The notes beneath the pieces are model-generated. The model had not been told where the DNA came from. It ran no database searches and saw only the letters and a program-made list of their open reading frames with translations. From assembly GCA_002281735.1 (NCBI GenBank), contig NCGK01000003.1, positions 147,216 to 211,215 on the forward strand: DNA of 64,000 nucleotides, read 5' to 3'. A program made the position numbers and the translations under genes. The DNA is from Gammaproteobacteria bacterium 28-57-27. GTDB lineage: Bacteria > Pseudomonadota > Gammaproteobacteria > Halothiobacillales > Halothiobacillaceae. Below, in pieces: positions 1 to 8,363 of the stretch. Positions within the stretch are counted from its first letter, which is position 1; each line of letters starts with the position of its first letter.

Positions 1-198
1 GATACTTTTGCACTCAAGATAGGCGCATGGTACGTCGCTGCCGGCAAAGCACATGCTTTGCCCCGCATCAACTTTGACCATAGCCCATTGTTCCGGCTTG
101 CCAAGTTGCGTGGAGGCCAGCGTCGACAACTGTCGAGCGGTGAGCATTTCCTGTGCGTTATCCAATTTCACATTGGTGTACAGACTTATCAATGGCAT
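1..198 (-). CDS. MIF-like tautomerase family protein (partial, 3' end outside window)
   Basis: Sixty-six codons of a minus-strand gene enter the window; its start is at 198 and its end lies beyond base 1. The protein starts MPLISLYTNVKL and has the family's catalytic N-terminal proline at position 2. It continues with AMVKVDAGQSMCFAGSDVP and a final AYLECKSI, which matches the macrophage migration inhibitory factor / phenylpyruvate tautomerase fold in order and spacing. Bacterial members are small cytosolic proteins with tautomerase activity whose physiological substrate is mostly unknown. It lies just downstream of the DUF4124 gene on the same strand with five bases between them, so the two are probably cotranscribed. 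Confidence 0.8.
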   Translation of the reverse strand, partial: MPLISLYTNVKLDNAQEMLTARQLSTLASTQLGKPEQWAMVKVDAGQSMCFAGSDVPCAYLECKSI

Positions 199-203
199 GG
201 CGG

Positions 204-659
204 TTACTCGCAGTATTCCTTCATGCGGGTACGCTCGTCGTCCATCATTTTCTGGCGTTCTTCTTCCGGCACGCGCTGCATCTGGCCGTCGGCTGTTTGG
301 GTCATCAGGCGTGGGCTGGCTTCAAGTTGCTGCAGGCGGCTTTGCGCATTCTGGCATTGGGCGGCAATCTGCTCGGCTGAGATGGTGAGTATCTTCTCTT
401 TGGGTTTTTCAGCCGCAGCATCTTTCTTGGTTGGGTCTTCAGGCTTGGCTTCGGGCGCTGTTTCAGATGCTGGTGCCGATGTCGTACCGGACGAGTAAAT
501 CAGCGGTTTGATTTCTTGGCTCTTGATGTTTTTGGGCGGTTCGGCACCAAAATGAGTCACGCCCTGAGCATCCACCCATTTATGGATGCTGGTTTCGGCC
601 ATGAGCGGGGCGCTTGCCAAAGCGATTGAACACGCGAGTGATGCAAAAATGTGACGCAT
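204..659 (-). CDS. DUF4124 domain-containing secreted protein
   Basis: This 151-residue protein begins with a signal peptide (about residues 1-21, MRHIFASLACSIALASAPLM, cleavage after A). A DUF4124 module follows (IHKWVDAQGVTHFGAEPP), then a low-complexity Ala/Pro/Glu/Lys linker and a helical C-terminal part with two cysteines. DUF4124 proteins are common periplasmic proteins of Proteobacteria with no assigned function. I chose the start at 659 because a GGAG ribosome site lies just upstream and the signal peptide begins there; an in-frame start 48 bases upstream would bury the signal peptide. It is divergent from dacA. Confidence 0.8.
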   Translation of the reverse strand: MRHIFASLACSIALASAPLMAETSIHKWVDAQGVTHFGAEPPKNIKSQEIKPLIYSSGTTSAPASETAPEAKPEDPTKKDAAAEKPKEKILTISAEQIAAQCQNAQSRLQQLEASPRLMTQTADGQMQRVPEEERQKMMDDERTRMKEYCE

Positions 660-787
660 AAGGACTCCGTTAAATAAGGGGTGAATCATTAGGGTTTGAA
701 TTTTCAAGGGTGCGCGCAGTGTTCTTGAAGGCTAGAATGTTGTCGGTAACTTTTCCACCCATCGAAAATACGTCGAAACTACGAATT

Positions 788-1999
788 ATGCAAAATACTT
801 TCCGCCGCTTTTTGACTGTGACAACGCTTGCTTTCGGGCTTAACGGATACATTCAGGCTGCTCCAGCCACACCATCGCCTGCTCCGGCGGCCATGCCGGC
901 TCCGTCGATTCCAACGCCCATGAATATGCCTGTCCCCAGTGCACCGACCCTGTCAGCCAAGTCTTATGTGCTGATGGACTTCAATAGCGGGCAGCTTTTG
1001 GTTGAAAACAACCCTGATATGCGTGTGGAGCCAGCCAGCATCACCAAGCTGATGACCGCTTACATTATCTACGCCGCCATTCAGCGTGGTGACTTGAAGC
1101 CTGACACGTTGGTGAATATCAGTGAAAAGGCTTGGCGCATGCAAGGTTCCAAGATGTTCGTGCGTGTGGGTACGCAGGTTACGGTGGACGATCTGCTTAA
1201 AGGCATGATTATTCAATCGGGCAACGATGCCACCATTGCCTTGGCCGAACACATTGCTGGTAGCGAAGAAGCTTTTGCGGCCATGATGAACCACGAGGCG
1301 CAGCGTTTAGGCTTGACCGGTACACACTTTATCAATTCGACTGGTTGGCCGGATGCCAATCATTACAGTACGGCGCGCGATGTGGCGCATCTTATGGCGG
1401 CGGTGATTCGTGATTTCCCCGAGGGCTACAAACGTGAAAATGAAAAGGAATTCGTGTGGAACAATATCAAGCAGATCAATCGCAACCGTTTGTTATGGCG
1501 TGATCCCAGTGTAGATGGAGGCAAAACAGGGCATACCGAGTCCGCAGGATTTTGCCTGGCGGCTTCGGCACAGCGCGAGGGGATGCGCCTCATTTCAGTC
1601 GTGTTGGGCGCGAGCAGCGATGCGGCGCGGGCGGAACAGACCGCAGTGTTGTTGAACTATGGCTTCCGTTTCTTTGAAACCCGCTTGGTGCGCAAGGCGG
1701 GAGATGTATTGGAAGAACCGCGTATCTGGAAGGGCGCAGAAAAGACAGCCAAGCTGGGCTTGAATCAAGATTTTTATGTCACTACACAACGCGGCAAGTT
1801 TGAGCAGTTGAATCTTGTTTTGGATATCACCCCGAATTTGAGCGCGCCTTTGGCACAAGCTCAGGTGGTAGGCGCATTGCGTGCCAAGCAAGGTGACAAG
1901 CAGGAAGGCGAAGTCCCGGTCGTGGTGCTGACGGCGGTGCCTGAGGGTGGTTTTATTCGCCGCATGACCGATAGCGTGATCTTGATGTTCAAGAAATAG
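788..1999 (+). CDS. dacA: D-alanyl-D-alanine carboxypeptidase, PBP5/6 type
   Basis: This low-molecular-weight penicillin-binding protein trims the terminal D-Ala from peptidoglycan pentapeptides in the periplasm. The 403-residue product has a signal peptide (about 1-24) and a Pro/Ala-rich linker. The three serine-peptidase motifs follow: SITK at residues 84-87, SGN (IIQSGNDAT) and KTG (DGGKTGHTESAG). A PBP5 C-terminal beta domain comes next, and the end (RRMTDSVILMFKK) suits an amphipathic membrane anchor. The start at 788 is preferred over an upstream in-frame start because the signal peptide begins there. A terminator hairpin lies about 35 bases after the stop, and ybeD follows as is usual for dacA in gammaproteobacteria. 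Confidence 0.95.
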   Translation: MQNTFRRFLTVTTLAFGLNGYIQAAPATPSPAPAAMPAPSIPTPMNMPVPSAPTLSAKSYVLMDFNSGQLLVENNPDMRVEPASITKLMTAYIIYAAIQRGDLKPDTLVNISEKAWRMQGSKMFVRVGTQVTVDDLLKGMIIQSGNDATIALAEHIAGSEEAFAAMMNHEAQRLGLTGTHFINSTGWPDANHYSTARDVAHLMAAVIRDFPEGYKRENEKEFVWNNIKQINRNRLLWRDPSVDGGKTGHTESAGFCLAASAQREGMRLISVVLGASSDAARAEQTAVLLNYGFRFFETRLVRKAGDVLEEPRIWKGAEKTAKLGLNQDFYVTTQRGKFEQLNLVLDITPNLSAPLAQAQVVGALRAKQGDKQEGEVPVVVLTAVPEGGFIRRMTDSVILMFKK

Positions 2000-2031
2000 C
2001 ATCCAGACTGTCCTCATCACTTTTTCACATA

Positions 2032-2072
2032 CCTTCGAGCTGTGGTATGCACGGCTCGAAGGTTTTGTTTTT
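2032..2072 (+). terminator. Rho-independent terminator after dacA
   Basis: A 9-base stem (CCTTCGAGC / GCTCGAAGG at 2032-2040 and 2054-2062) with a 13-base loop is followed by TTTTGTTTTT. It sits between dacA and ybeD, so ybeD probably has its own promoter or depends on read-through. Confidence 0.75.
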
Positions 2073-2112
2073 ACAGGTCATGGAGCGAGATTAATCTCCG
2101 GGAGGATTTGGT

Positions 2113-2394
2113 ATGAGTTTTTGCGCACTGGATGACAACCCGCCGCCGCTGGAATTTCCCTGCGACTATCCCATCAAGATTATGGGTGAGGCTACGCAGG
2201 ATTTTCATGTGGAAATGCTGAGTCTGATCCGCTGTCACGCCCCCGAGGTGTGCGAAGCGGATATCAGCATGCGCGCCAGCAAGGGCGGCAAATATGTATC
2301 GGTCAGTATCCAGCTGCGCGCCCAGTCGCGTGAACAGGTGGATGCCATCGTGATTGCCCTGCGCGAGCATCCGAAGGTGTTGGCGAGTTTGTAA
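2113..2394 (+). CDS. ybeD: YbeD / DUF493 (UPF0250) family protein
   Basis: This is a 93-residue cytosolic protein with an ACT-like ferredoxin fold. Recognisable family features are FPCDYPIKIMG near the N-terminus, the VEMLSLIRCHAP helix, the S-KGGKYVSVSI strand and the C-terminal REHPKVLASL. E. coli YbeD sits between dacA and lipB; its biochemical role is not established. A strong ribosome site (GGGAGG) lies 8 bases upstream of the ATG. Here the expected next gene, lipB, is displaced about 3.7 kb downstream by an inverted block containing a two-component system. Confidence 0.9.
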   Translation: MSFCALDDNPPPLEFPCDYPIKIMGEATQDFHVEMLSLIRCHAPEVCEADISMRASKGGKYVSVSIQLRAQSREQVDAIVIALREHPKVLASL

Positions 2395-2468
2395 TCCCCA
2401 AGTAAAGGGGCTCACGCTCGTGTCGCGTCTGTGCTGGGTTTGCCGCACGGGTTTGTTTGAAATGAATA

Positions 2469-2651
2469 GGACTTACGCAGAATGGCGGTTTTACTCCCTC
2501 TCCCTTGATGGGGGAGAGCGTAGCGAGGGGGCTGCTGGGGAGAGGGTGGAGTTGTGGCATAAGCCTATGTTTTAGCTGATGCTATTGCCCCCTCTCCCCA
2601 GGCCTCTCCCGCGAGGGGAGAGGGAGCTAAATCTACGTTTTGCGTAAGTCT
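2469..2651. repeat. Inverted-repeat element with GGACTTACGCA ends
   Basis: The 10-base ends GACTTACGCA (2470-2479) and TGCGTAAGTC (2641-2650) are perfect inverted repeats. The interior holds several CCCTCTCCC / GGGGAGAGGG hairpin arms. Similar ends appear at 3494-3593 and, as a single right-hand end, at 5932-5942. Size and structure are those of a MITE-like non-coding element. Together with the flanking sequence it accounts for the 350-base stretch between ybeD and the next gene; I see no gene in it. Confidence 0.7.
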
Positions 2652-2658
2652 TAATAAA

Positions 2659-2688
2659 AAAGACGCTGCTTAAAAAGTCAGCGTCTTT
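2659..2688 (-). terminator. Terminator hairpin downstream of the minus-strand periplasmic gene
   Basis: The arms AGACGCTG (2661-2668) and CAGCGTCT (2679-2686) form a hairpin. It is flanked by a T run on the minus strand (TCTTTTTTATT) and by TTTATTTA on the plus strand, so it can work in both directions. It lies 57 bases beyond the stop of the gene at 2746-3255. Confidence 0.75.
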
Positions 2689-2745
2689 ATTTATGAATGC
2701 AGCCGGAACACGTTCTGCCTGTCGCGTGCGTCCGGTTAAGCGCGC

Positions 2746-3255
2746 TTACTGCGCTGTGGTGTTTGCCGCTGCAACACCTTGTGCCGCCGCACTTTGTGCT
2801 TCTGCGCGGATCTTGGTGCGCAGTGCGTCACGCTGAGGCTTCAGCTCCTCGTGCAATGCCTTGTGTCCGGCGCGCTCCTTTTGTTCGCAACTGCGAACGT
2901 CCTCACGCTTCTGTGCCTGCTGAATGCAGGTGTCGGCCTCCTGCAAAAGGGCGATACGCCCCTGATGGCTGCGTGACTCCAAGCGCTTGAACTCGGCAAG
3001 CAACTCGCCCTTGAGCTCACCCTTGAATGCGTTGTCTCGATCACCCCGAGGATGATGACCACGGCATTCGCCGCGCGACCCCATGTGAGGGGGTTCACCA
3101 TGGAAGCCCATGCCAGGCTCCATACCTGGTGCCATGCGGGGTTCGCAGTTGGGCTCCATTTCGTTCGGCTCGCCTTCGGCGCGAGCCGTGGTTGATGCGA
3201 GCAATAGACCGAGCAGAAGCGCCGGGATAAGCAGGGTTACGTTACTTTTGGTCAT
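2746..3255 (-). CDS. Small Met/His/Glu-rich periplasmic protein, CpxP/ZraP-like in layout
   Basis: This 169-residue protein starts with a signal peptide (about residues 1-27). A short metal-ligand-rich stretch (MEPNCEPRMAPGMEPGMGFH, then HMGSRGECRGHH) comes next, followed by a long charged helical region with ESRSHQGRIALLQEAD and two cysteines. The start at 3255 has a GAGGA ribosome site; an in-frame start 66 bases upstream lacks a signal sequence. I do not recognise a named family. Its layout and its place next to a BaeSR-type system suggest a periplasmic stress or metal-sensing accessory protein of the Spy/CpxP/ZraP sort, but that is inference. Confidence 0.65.
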   Translation of the reverse strand: MTKSNVTLLIPALLLGLLLASTTARAEGEPNEMEPNCEPRMAPGMEPGMGFHGEPPHMGSRGECRGHHPRGDRDNAFKGELKGELLAEFKRLESRSHQGRIALLQEADTCIQQAQKREDVRSCEQKERAGHKALHEELKPQRDALRTKIRAEAQSAAAQGVAAANTTAQ

Positions 3256-3340
3256 GATAATGTCCTCAATGTCGTCGATAGATACGGTTTTGCTGGACGA
3301 ACCTGAGGTTCGAGCCTGCATCCAGGGGGCACCAAACTAG

Positions 3341-3393
3341 CGCTGATTCAAATCAGCGTTGTTTTCTTGACTCCCTTGATGTGCATTCTGCAC
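3341..3393. promoter_or_regulatory. Paired small palindromes upstream of the periplasmic protein gene
   Basis: The stretch between the response regulator end and the gene at 2746-3255 holds two short palindromes. One is CGCTGATT-CA-AATCAGCG (3341-3358); the other is GTGCA-TTC-TGCAC (3381-3393). They lie 85 to 140 bases upstream of the minus-strand start and could be operator sites, for example for the neighbouring regulator. No known consensus is matched. Confidence 0.3.
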
Positions 3394-3487
3394 GGCGAGT
3401 GTGCAGAAGCTTCGACGCTTTTGTGGAGACTTTATGGACATTCCGCAGTGGCGTTCTTTCCGACGCCCGAGCCAGCCTATGCCGATG

Positions 3488-4264
3488 CTATTTAGGACTT
3501 ACGCAAAAGTGTTCCAGCAAGGCAAAGCGCCGAAGACAGTACACTGAGTACGGCGAGGCGCTTGAACGCCGCTGGGGCGGTTTTGCGTAAATCAAGTCGC
3601 GTCCTGGTGCGGCTTCTTCGAGTTTGCGGCGCAGATTTTTGATATGGCTGTCAACCGTGCGCCCACTGACGATGCGGTGGTCGGCGTAAATCCGCTGCAA
3701 CAGGCTGTCGCGGCCAAACACGCGCCCCGGCCGCGCTTGCAAGGTCGCCAGCAGGCGGAACTCGACCGGCGTGAGATCAAGCGTTTGACCATTTAATCTG
3801 GCCTGGAAGCTCGCCTCGTCCAAAAGCAAGCCATCTGCGTGTTCGACTGCGTTTTGCGGGATGAGCTGGCCGTTGGCGCGGCGTAGCAAGGCCTTGACCC
3901 GCGAGACGACCTCACGCGGGCTGAACGGTTTACATACATAGTCGTCCGCGCCCATTTCCAGTCCGAGCAAACGGTCGATTTCTTCCACGCGCGCGGTGAG
4001 CATGATGATGGGTATATCCGAGAAGTGGCGCAGCGCGCGGCAGATCTCCAGACCGTCGCGCCCCGGCAGCATCAGGTCGAGCAGCAGCAGATCCGGCGCG
4101 TGCTCACGTACGGCGCTCTCCACCGCCAGGCCGTCGGCGACCCACAGTGTGCGGCATCCGGCTTGGTGCAGGTAATCAGTCAGCAGGCGGGCGATTTTTT
4201 CTTCGTCTTCAGCGATCAGGATGAGTGCCTGTGTCGCAGGGAGCGCGTGGCTTGTGTCGTTCAT
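3488..4264 (-). CDS. baeR: BaeR-type OmpR-family response regulator with a repeat-derived C-terminus
   Basis: This regulator pairs with the histidine kinase encoded just upstream and overlapping by four bases. The receiver domain shows the acidic pair ED (19-20), phospho-acceptor Asp63 ([10 protein letters not shown]), Thr90 and Lys112 (CKPFSP). The winged-helix domain (about 140-225) is very close to E. coli BaeR ([21 protein letters not shown]). After GRDLI at residue 225 the expected VYGVGYRWE-like hairpin is missing. The last 33 residues are encoded by an inserted GGACTTACGCA-type element (3494-3592), with the stop six bases beyond it. The final beta-hairpin of the DNA-binding domain is therefore altered, and activity may be reduced or changed. 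Confidence 0.85.
   Translation of the reverse strand: MNDTSHALPATQALILIAEDEEKIARLLTDYLHQAGCRTLWVADGLAVESAVREHAPDLLLLDLMLPGRDGLEICRALRHFSDIPIIMLTARVEEIDRLLGLEMGADDYVCKPFSPREVVSRVKALLRRANGQLIPQNAVEHADGLLLDEASFQARLNGQTLDLTPVEFRLLATLQARPGRVFGRDSLLQRIYADHRIVSGRTVDSHIKNLRRKLEEAAPGRDLIYAKPPQRRSSASPYSVYCLRRFALLEHFCVSPK
3494..3593. repeat. MITE-like element inserted in the 3' end of baeR
   Basis: The ends GGACTTACGCAAAA and TTTTGCGTAAATC are near-perfect inverted repeats about 100 bases apart. The interior contains nested complementary segments (AAGCGCC with GGCGCTT, and GTAC twice). The outer ends match those of the element at 2469-2651. It encodes no protein of its own but supplies the last 33 codons of the baeR reading frame. 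Confidence 0.7.
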
Positions 4265-5709
4265 ATTGTTTCAATCTGTAGCGGCAGGGTGAGGCGCAGC
4301 CCCAGCCCGCCCAGTGTGGAGGAAAAGGCTTCCAGTTGTCCGCCATGTGCCAGCACGAGGGTTTGGCACATGGCCAGCCCCAATCCTGCGCCACCATGCT
4401 CGCGGTTGCGCGAGGATTCCACGCGGTAAAAGCGCTCGAACAGGCGTGGCATGGCGGTGTCGGGCACACCGGGTGCGCTGTCTTCCAGCGTAATTCTGGC
4501 CGTCTGTGCGCCAATCTGGCAGTGCAGGTACACACGTCCCGGCGCTTGGGTGTAGCGGGCGCTGTTTTCCAGCATATTGGCCAGAACCTGATGCAGGCGC
4601 TGTGCATCCCCGAGTACGCGCGCGCGCTGTTGTGCCGGAGTGTGTGCGCTGCAATCGACGGAGAACTCCAGTCCAGCCTGACGGAAGCGCGCACGGAAAC
4701 GCTCGGCAGCAGCATGGACGAGTTCTATCGGATCAAGTGGCTGCATATCGTGTGCAATCACCTCCTGTTCGGCACGCACCAGCTGGTAGAGGTCGTCGAT
4801 CAGGCGATCCAGACGCTCGGCTTCCTCACGCAGCGAGGCGAGGGCGCGCGCGTCGAGCGGACGCACGCCATCCTGCAAAGCTTCGATTTCGCCTTTGAGA
4901 ATGGCGAGTGGCGTGCGCAGCTCGTGCGAGACATCCGCCAGCCAGGCGCGGCGACCGCGCTCTTGATGCTCCAAGGCTTGAGCCATGCGGTCGAATTGTG
5001 CGGCCAGCTGCCCCAGTTCATCGTCGCGTTGCAGCGCAACCCGGCGGCTCAAATCACCCTGAGCGAGTCCTTGCGCGGCAAGATTCAAGCGGCGAATTGG
5101 TTGCAATAAATAGCGCGCCAGCAGGGCAGAGGCCGCCCCCGCAAGCAGCAGAGCCAGCAGGCCAATCCACAGCAGCCCCTCGGTCTGTTCGCGCAGCAAG
5201 CGCTCACGCAAGGCGTCGCCTCTGAGCCTCGGCGGGGCGAGACCCAGCCAGCCGACAGTTTGCTGATTGACGATGATCGGCACACGTTGTGCGCGTGGCG
5301 GCAGCTCAGCCTCGCCAGCGACCCGCTTGCCTTGAGCGTCAAGTAGCAGCAGGCGGCGCGCCAAGTGGGTGAAGGCGGGTGGATGGGGTGGTCGTGGCTG
5401 GCCGAACTCGGCTGTGGGCATATTTTCGGGCGGAGGTGGATGGTCCTGACGTTGTTGCAGGGCGGCGAGTCTCAATAGAGCGCCCCAGCGCTCCGGGTGA
5501 TTGCGTAACACATCCCAACCTCCGTTCGCCGCATGGAACTCACCGAGATCTTGCGCAAAAAGTTCAGCGCGCTGCATATCCTGCTGCATGAGATAGCTGT
5601 TCAAGCCTTGGCTGAGTCGCCACTGTGCGGCCAGCACAATGCCGCCGATCAGCATCAGACTGACGAGCAGCATGGTAAGAAACAGGCGGGTGCCAATGCT
5701 AAGGTGCAT
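4261..5709 (-). CDS. baeS: BaeS-type sensor histidine kinase
   Basis: This 482-residue inner-membrane kinase probably senses envelope stress and phosphorylates the overlapping response regulator. Transmembrane segment 1 is at about 8-29, followed by a Pro-rich periplasmic sensor of about 145 residues and transmembrane segment 2 at about 178-200. A HAMP domain ([20 protein letters not shown]) comes next. The HisKA motif [12 protein letters not shown] has phospho-acceptor His262. The ATPase domain shows the N-box around Asn382 ([10 protein letters not shown]), DSAPGVPD and GGAGLGLAM. Similarity to BaeS is clearest through its partner; the stimulus cannot be read from sequence. Confidence 0.88.
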   Translation of the reverse strand: MHLSIGTRLFLTMLLVSLMLIGGIVLAAQWRLSQGLNSYLMQQDMQRAELFAQDLGEFHAANGGWDVLRNHPERWGALLRLAALQQRQDHPPPPENMPTAEFGQPRPPHPPAFTHLARRLLLLDAQGKRVAGEAELPPRAQRVPIIVNQQTVGWLGLAPPRLRGDALRERLLREQTEGLLWIGLLALLLAGAASALLARYLLQPIRRLNLAAQGLAQGDLSRRVALQRDDELGQLAAQFDRMAQALEHQERGRRAWLADVSHELRTPLAILKGEIEALQDGVRPLDARALASLREEAERLDRLIDDLYQLVRAEQEVIAHDMQPLDPIELVHAAAERFRARFRQAGLEFSVDCSAHTPAQQRARVLGDAQRLHQVLANMLENSARYTQAPGRVYLHCQIGAQTARITLEDSAPGVPDTAMPRLFERFYRVESSRNREHGGAGLGLAMCQTLVLAHGGQLEAFSSTLGGLGLRLTLPLQIETI

Positions 5710-6150
5710 ATTTTTAGGGTGTCGAAATGGGGGCTATGGGGCGGGGCGGTGTGTTGCGCAGCCTGCCGGGAGGGGCGACATCACACAGGCGAATGCAGGG
5801 AATATAGTGCTCACGCGCTTCGCGCTCAATCCGGCGCACAGCGGTTTCATGAAAACTGCACATTTGGCGCTATCGAAGCACCCTCACCACTCCCTCTCCC
5901 GCTTGCGGGAGAGGGAATGAAAACCCGCTTTTGCGTAAGTCCCAAGTGGTTTTTTGTGCCGCAATGCGCTGTTCAGTGGGATTTTGAATAGGCTCCAAGG
6001 TTGTTGGGATGGATAATATTGATCCGGCCTGAATATGTTTTGCCTTGTAGGAGCGAACCTTGGGTCGCGATGGGCGGTAGCAGCCTTCGCGACCCAAGGT
6101 TCGCTCCTACAAAAAGTTCAAACTTCACCATACCGAATCAATAGTGCGCC
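5710..6150. repeat. Gene-free stretch of repeats between baeS and lipB
   Basis: No gene is seen in this 441-base stretch. It contains a perfect hairpin TCCCTCTCCCGC/GCGGGAGAGGGA (5891-5916), a single GGACTTACGCA-type end in reverse orientation (5932-5942) and the long perfect palindrome at 6046-6111. Promoters for the divergent baeS and lipB genes should lie here, but no strong consensus stands out. Confidence 0.6.
6046..6111. repeat. Perfect 24-base inverted repeat upstream of lipB
   Basis: The arms TGTAGGAGCGAACCTTGGGT (first 20 of 24 bases, 6046-6069) and their exact complement (6088-6111) are separated by 18 bases. Hairpins opening with GTAGGAGCGA are widespread as intergenic repeats in gammaproteobacteria. 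It lies 40 bases before the lipB start, so it would fold in the 5' leader if transcription starts upstream. Confidence 0.75.
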
Positions 6151-6819
6151 ATGCCAAACCTCGCCTCATCTCTGCCGCAATCCAGTGCGCCCTCCACCCT
6201 GCGCATCCGCAGTCTCGGCTGCGTGGAGTATGCGGAATGTCTGCAAGCCATGCGCGCCTTGACCTTGGGGCGCAATGCGAACACCCCGGACGAGCTATGG
6301 CTGGTGCAACATCCCGCGGTGTTTACGCAAGGCTTGGCGGGCAAGGCGGAACATGTGCTTGCGCCCGGCGATATTCCCGTGGTGCAGGTTGATCGCGGCG
6401 GACAGGTCACCTACCACGCGCCGGGGCAGTTGGTGGCGTATGTGTTGTTTGATCTGGCGCGCGCCAAAATCGGCGTGCGTGAGATGGTGGAGCGGCTGGA
6501 ACAGGCCTTGATTGCGCTGCTGGCGGATTTTGGGGTGCAGGCTCATGCACGTCGGGACGCGCCGGGGGTGTATGTCGATGCGTGTAAAATCGCCTCGCTG
6601 GGTCTGAAGATTCGCCAGGGGCGCTGCTATCATGGCTTGGCTTTGAATGTGGATATGGACTTGGCGCCGTTTTCGCGCATTAATCCCTGCGGTTATGCGG
6701 GGTTGCGCATGTGTCAACTGCGTGATTTTGTGCCCGATGTCACGCTGGATGCGCTGAAAATACCCTTGGCGCGTCATTTGGCGACGCAGCTTGGATTAGA
6801 ACCCCTTTTTCTGGAATAA
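6151..6819 (+). CDS. lipB: Octanoyl-[ACP]:protein N-octanoyltransferase LipB
   Basis: LipB moves the octanoyl group from acyl carrier protein to the lipoyl domains of 2-oxoacid dehydrogenases and GcvH, the first step of lipoate synthesis. The 222-residue protein has the [13 protein letters not shown] motif (82-94), catalytic Lys146 ([10 protein letters not shown]) and catalytic Cys180 (INPCGY). lipA follows after three bases, so the two steps of the pathway are cotranscribed. In related genomes lipB directly follows ybeD; here it is separated from it by the baeSR block. Confidence 0.95.
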   Translation: MPNLASSLPQSSAPSTLRIRSLGCVEYAECLQAMRALTLGRNANTPDELWLVQHPAVFTQGLAGKAEHVLAPGDIPVVQVDRGGQVTYHAPGQLVAYVLFDLARAKIGVREMVERLEQALIALLADFGVQAHARRDAPGVYVDACKIASLGLKIRQGRCYHGLALNVDMDLAPFSRINPCGYAGLRMCQLRDFVPDVTLDALKIPLARHLATQLGLEPLFLE

Positions 6820-6822
6820 CGC

Positions 6823-7782
6823 ATGTCAACCAACCCGCCCCCGCGCAGTATTACTCCCGCCATGCGCAGCTCCGACAAGGTTTCACGCATTCCTGTCAAA
6901 GTTGTGCCGCGTGATGAACCACTGCCCAAGCCGAAGTGGATACGCTCGCAGGTGCATGGCAGCGCCGAGGTGCAGCGCCTGAAGGGCATTCTGCGCGAGG
7001 CGCGCCTGCATACCGTGTGCGAGGAGGCCAACTGTCCCAATCTGGGCGAGTGTTTCGGCGGCGGCACGGCCACCTTCATGATTATGGGCGGGATTTGCAC
7101 CCGGCGTTGTCCGTTTTGTGATGTGGCGCATGGCAGGCCTGACCCGCTGGATGCGCAGGAGGCGCCGAATCTGGCGCGCACCATTGCGGCGATGAATTTG
7201 AAATACGTGGTGATTACTTCGGTGGATCGGGACGATTTGCGCGACGGCGGTGCGGCGCATTTTGCCGCCTGCATTCGCGAGTCGCGTGCGGCGCGTCGCG
7301 GCTTGACGATTGAAACGCTGGTGCCGGATTTCCGTGGGCGTGAGGCGATTGCGATTGATATTTTGGCGCAGGATCCGCCGGATGTGCTGAATCACAATCT
7401 GGAAACCGTGCCACGTTTGTACCGCGAAGCACGTCCGGGGGCGGATTATGCCGGTTCGCTGCGTTTATTGCGCGAGTTCAAGGCGCGTGTGCCGCAGGTG
7501 CCGACCAAGTCTGGCTTGATGTTGGGTCTGGGCGAGACGGATGAGGAAATCATTGAGGTATTGCGCGATTTGCGTGCGCATGGGGTGGATATGCTGACCT
7601 TAGGGCAGTATTTGCAGCCGAGTACGCACCATCTTTCGGTGCAGCGCTATGTCTCGCCTGAAGGCTTTGATGAGCTGGCACGGGTGGCGCGTGAGCTGGG
7701 CTTCCGCCATGTGGCCAGTGGGCCATTGGTGCGCAGTTCGTATCACGCCGAACACGGCGGTTTGGCGCTTTTGGAGGGTTGA
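6823..7782 (+). CDS. lipA: Lipoyl synthase LipA (radical SAM)
   Basis: LipA inserts two sulfur atoms into protein-bound octanoyl groups. The 319-residue protein has the auxiliary iron-sulfur cluster cysteines 66, 71 and 77 ([12 protein letters not shown]). The radical-SAM CxxxCxxC motif is at 92, 96 and 99 (CTRRCPFC). The conserved SSYHAE near the C-terminus provides the serine ligand of the auxiliary cluster. Length is normal for the family. It overlaps or nearly touches the following NERD-domain gene. Confidence 0.96.
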   Translation: MSTNPPPRSITPAMRSSDKVSRIPVKVVPRDEPLPKPKWIRSQVHGSAEVQRLKGILREARLHTVCEEANCPNLGECFGGGTATFMIMGGICTRRCPFCDVAHGRPDPLDAQEAPNLARTIAAMNLKYVVITSVDRDDLRDGGAAHFAACIRESRAARRGLTIETLVPDFRGREAIAIDILAQDPPDVLNHNLETVPRLYREARPGADYAGSLRLLREFKARVPQVPTKSGLMLGLGETDEEIIEVLRDLRAHGVDMLTLGQYLQPSTHHLSVQRYVSPEGFDELARVARELGFRHVASGPLVRSSYHAEHGGLALLEG

Positions 7783-7787
7783 TTCGC

Positions 7788-8357
7788 GTGTTTGCATGGA
7801 CGAAAACCTGGCTGGACAGCCCGACCAAAGCCAAGCAGCGTTGTGTACGTTTGCTGGCCGAATCCGGTTTGCCTTATATGCGTGATGTGGTGATTCCCGA
7901 TGAAGTGGGCGGTTACACCCAGATCGACCATGTGCTGTTGACGGCGCAGGGCTTGGTGTTGATGGAATGGCAACACTTCGGCGGTGTGCTGCATGGCTCG
8001 GATTTTTCGCAGGAATGGACGCGCTTCGAAGGCAAGGAGCGGCATGAATTCGTTAATCCCTTGCGCCGGGTGCATAAACTCGCCAGCACGCTTGATCAAC
8101 TGATCCTTGGTGAAAAAGTCGGCATGCCAATGCATGGTTTTCTGCTGATAAGCGGTGGCGCGCGCTTTGCCAAAGGCTGGCCGCAAGGGGTACTGGATCA
8201 GGACGGCTTGCGCACCTGGCTGGCCGGGCAATCAGCTGTGATTCCGGCGCGTTATCAAGCCGTTTGGCGCGTCCTGCTCAGCCGGGTGGCATGCGAACCG
8301 GTGACTGAGTTGGCGCACAGCAGCCCGGCGCAGACTGTTCAAACCTCCATATCATGA
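7788..8357 (+). CDS. NERD-domain (nuclease-related) protein
   Basis: This 189-residue protein carries a NERD-like core near the N-terminus. It contains a charged helix, VVIPDEVGGYTQIDHVLLTA, then GLVLMEWQHFGGVLHGS and a conserved tryptophan (EWTRFEG). NERD domains resemble restriction-endonuclease folds, and their role in such stand-alone proteins is unknown. The GTG at 7788 is chosen because GGAGGG lies nine bases upstream; a TTG at 7779 that overlaps the lipA stop is too close to that site. It sits in one transcriptional string with lipB, lipA and mazG. Confidence 0.7.
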   Translation: MFAWTKTWLDSPTKAKQRCVRLLAESGLPYMRDVVIPDEVGGYTQIDHVLLTAQGLVLMEWQHFGGVLHGSDFSQEWTRFEGKERHEFVNPLRRVHKLASTLDQLILGEKVGMPMHGFLLISGGARFAKGWPQGVLDQDGLRTWLAGQSAVIPARYQAVWRVLLSRVACEPVTELAHSSPAQTVQTSIS

Positions 8358-8363
8358 GGCTCT

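Noticed and set aside
2469..2651. CCCTCTCCC-rich hairpins as a CRISPR array.
   Set aside because: There is no regular repeat-spacer spacing and no cas genes; the units are inverted, not direct, repeats.
3430..3543. A short plus-strand frame starting MDIPQWRSFRRP with a GGAG-like site upstream, running into the repeat in baeR.
   Set aside because: Only about 37 codons, half of them from the repeat, and no recognisable features.
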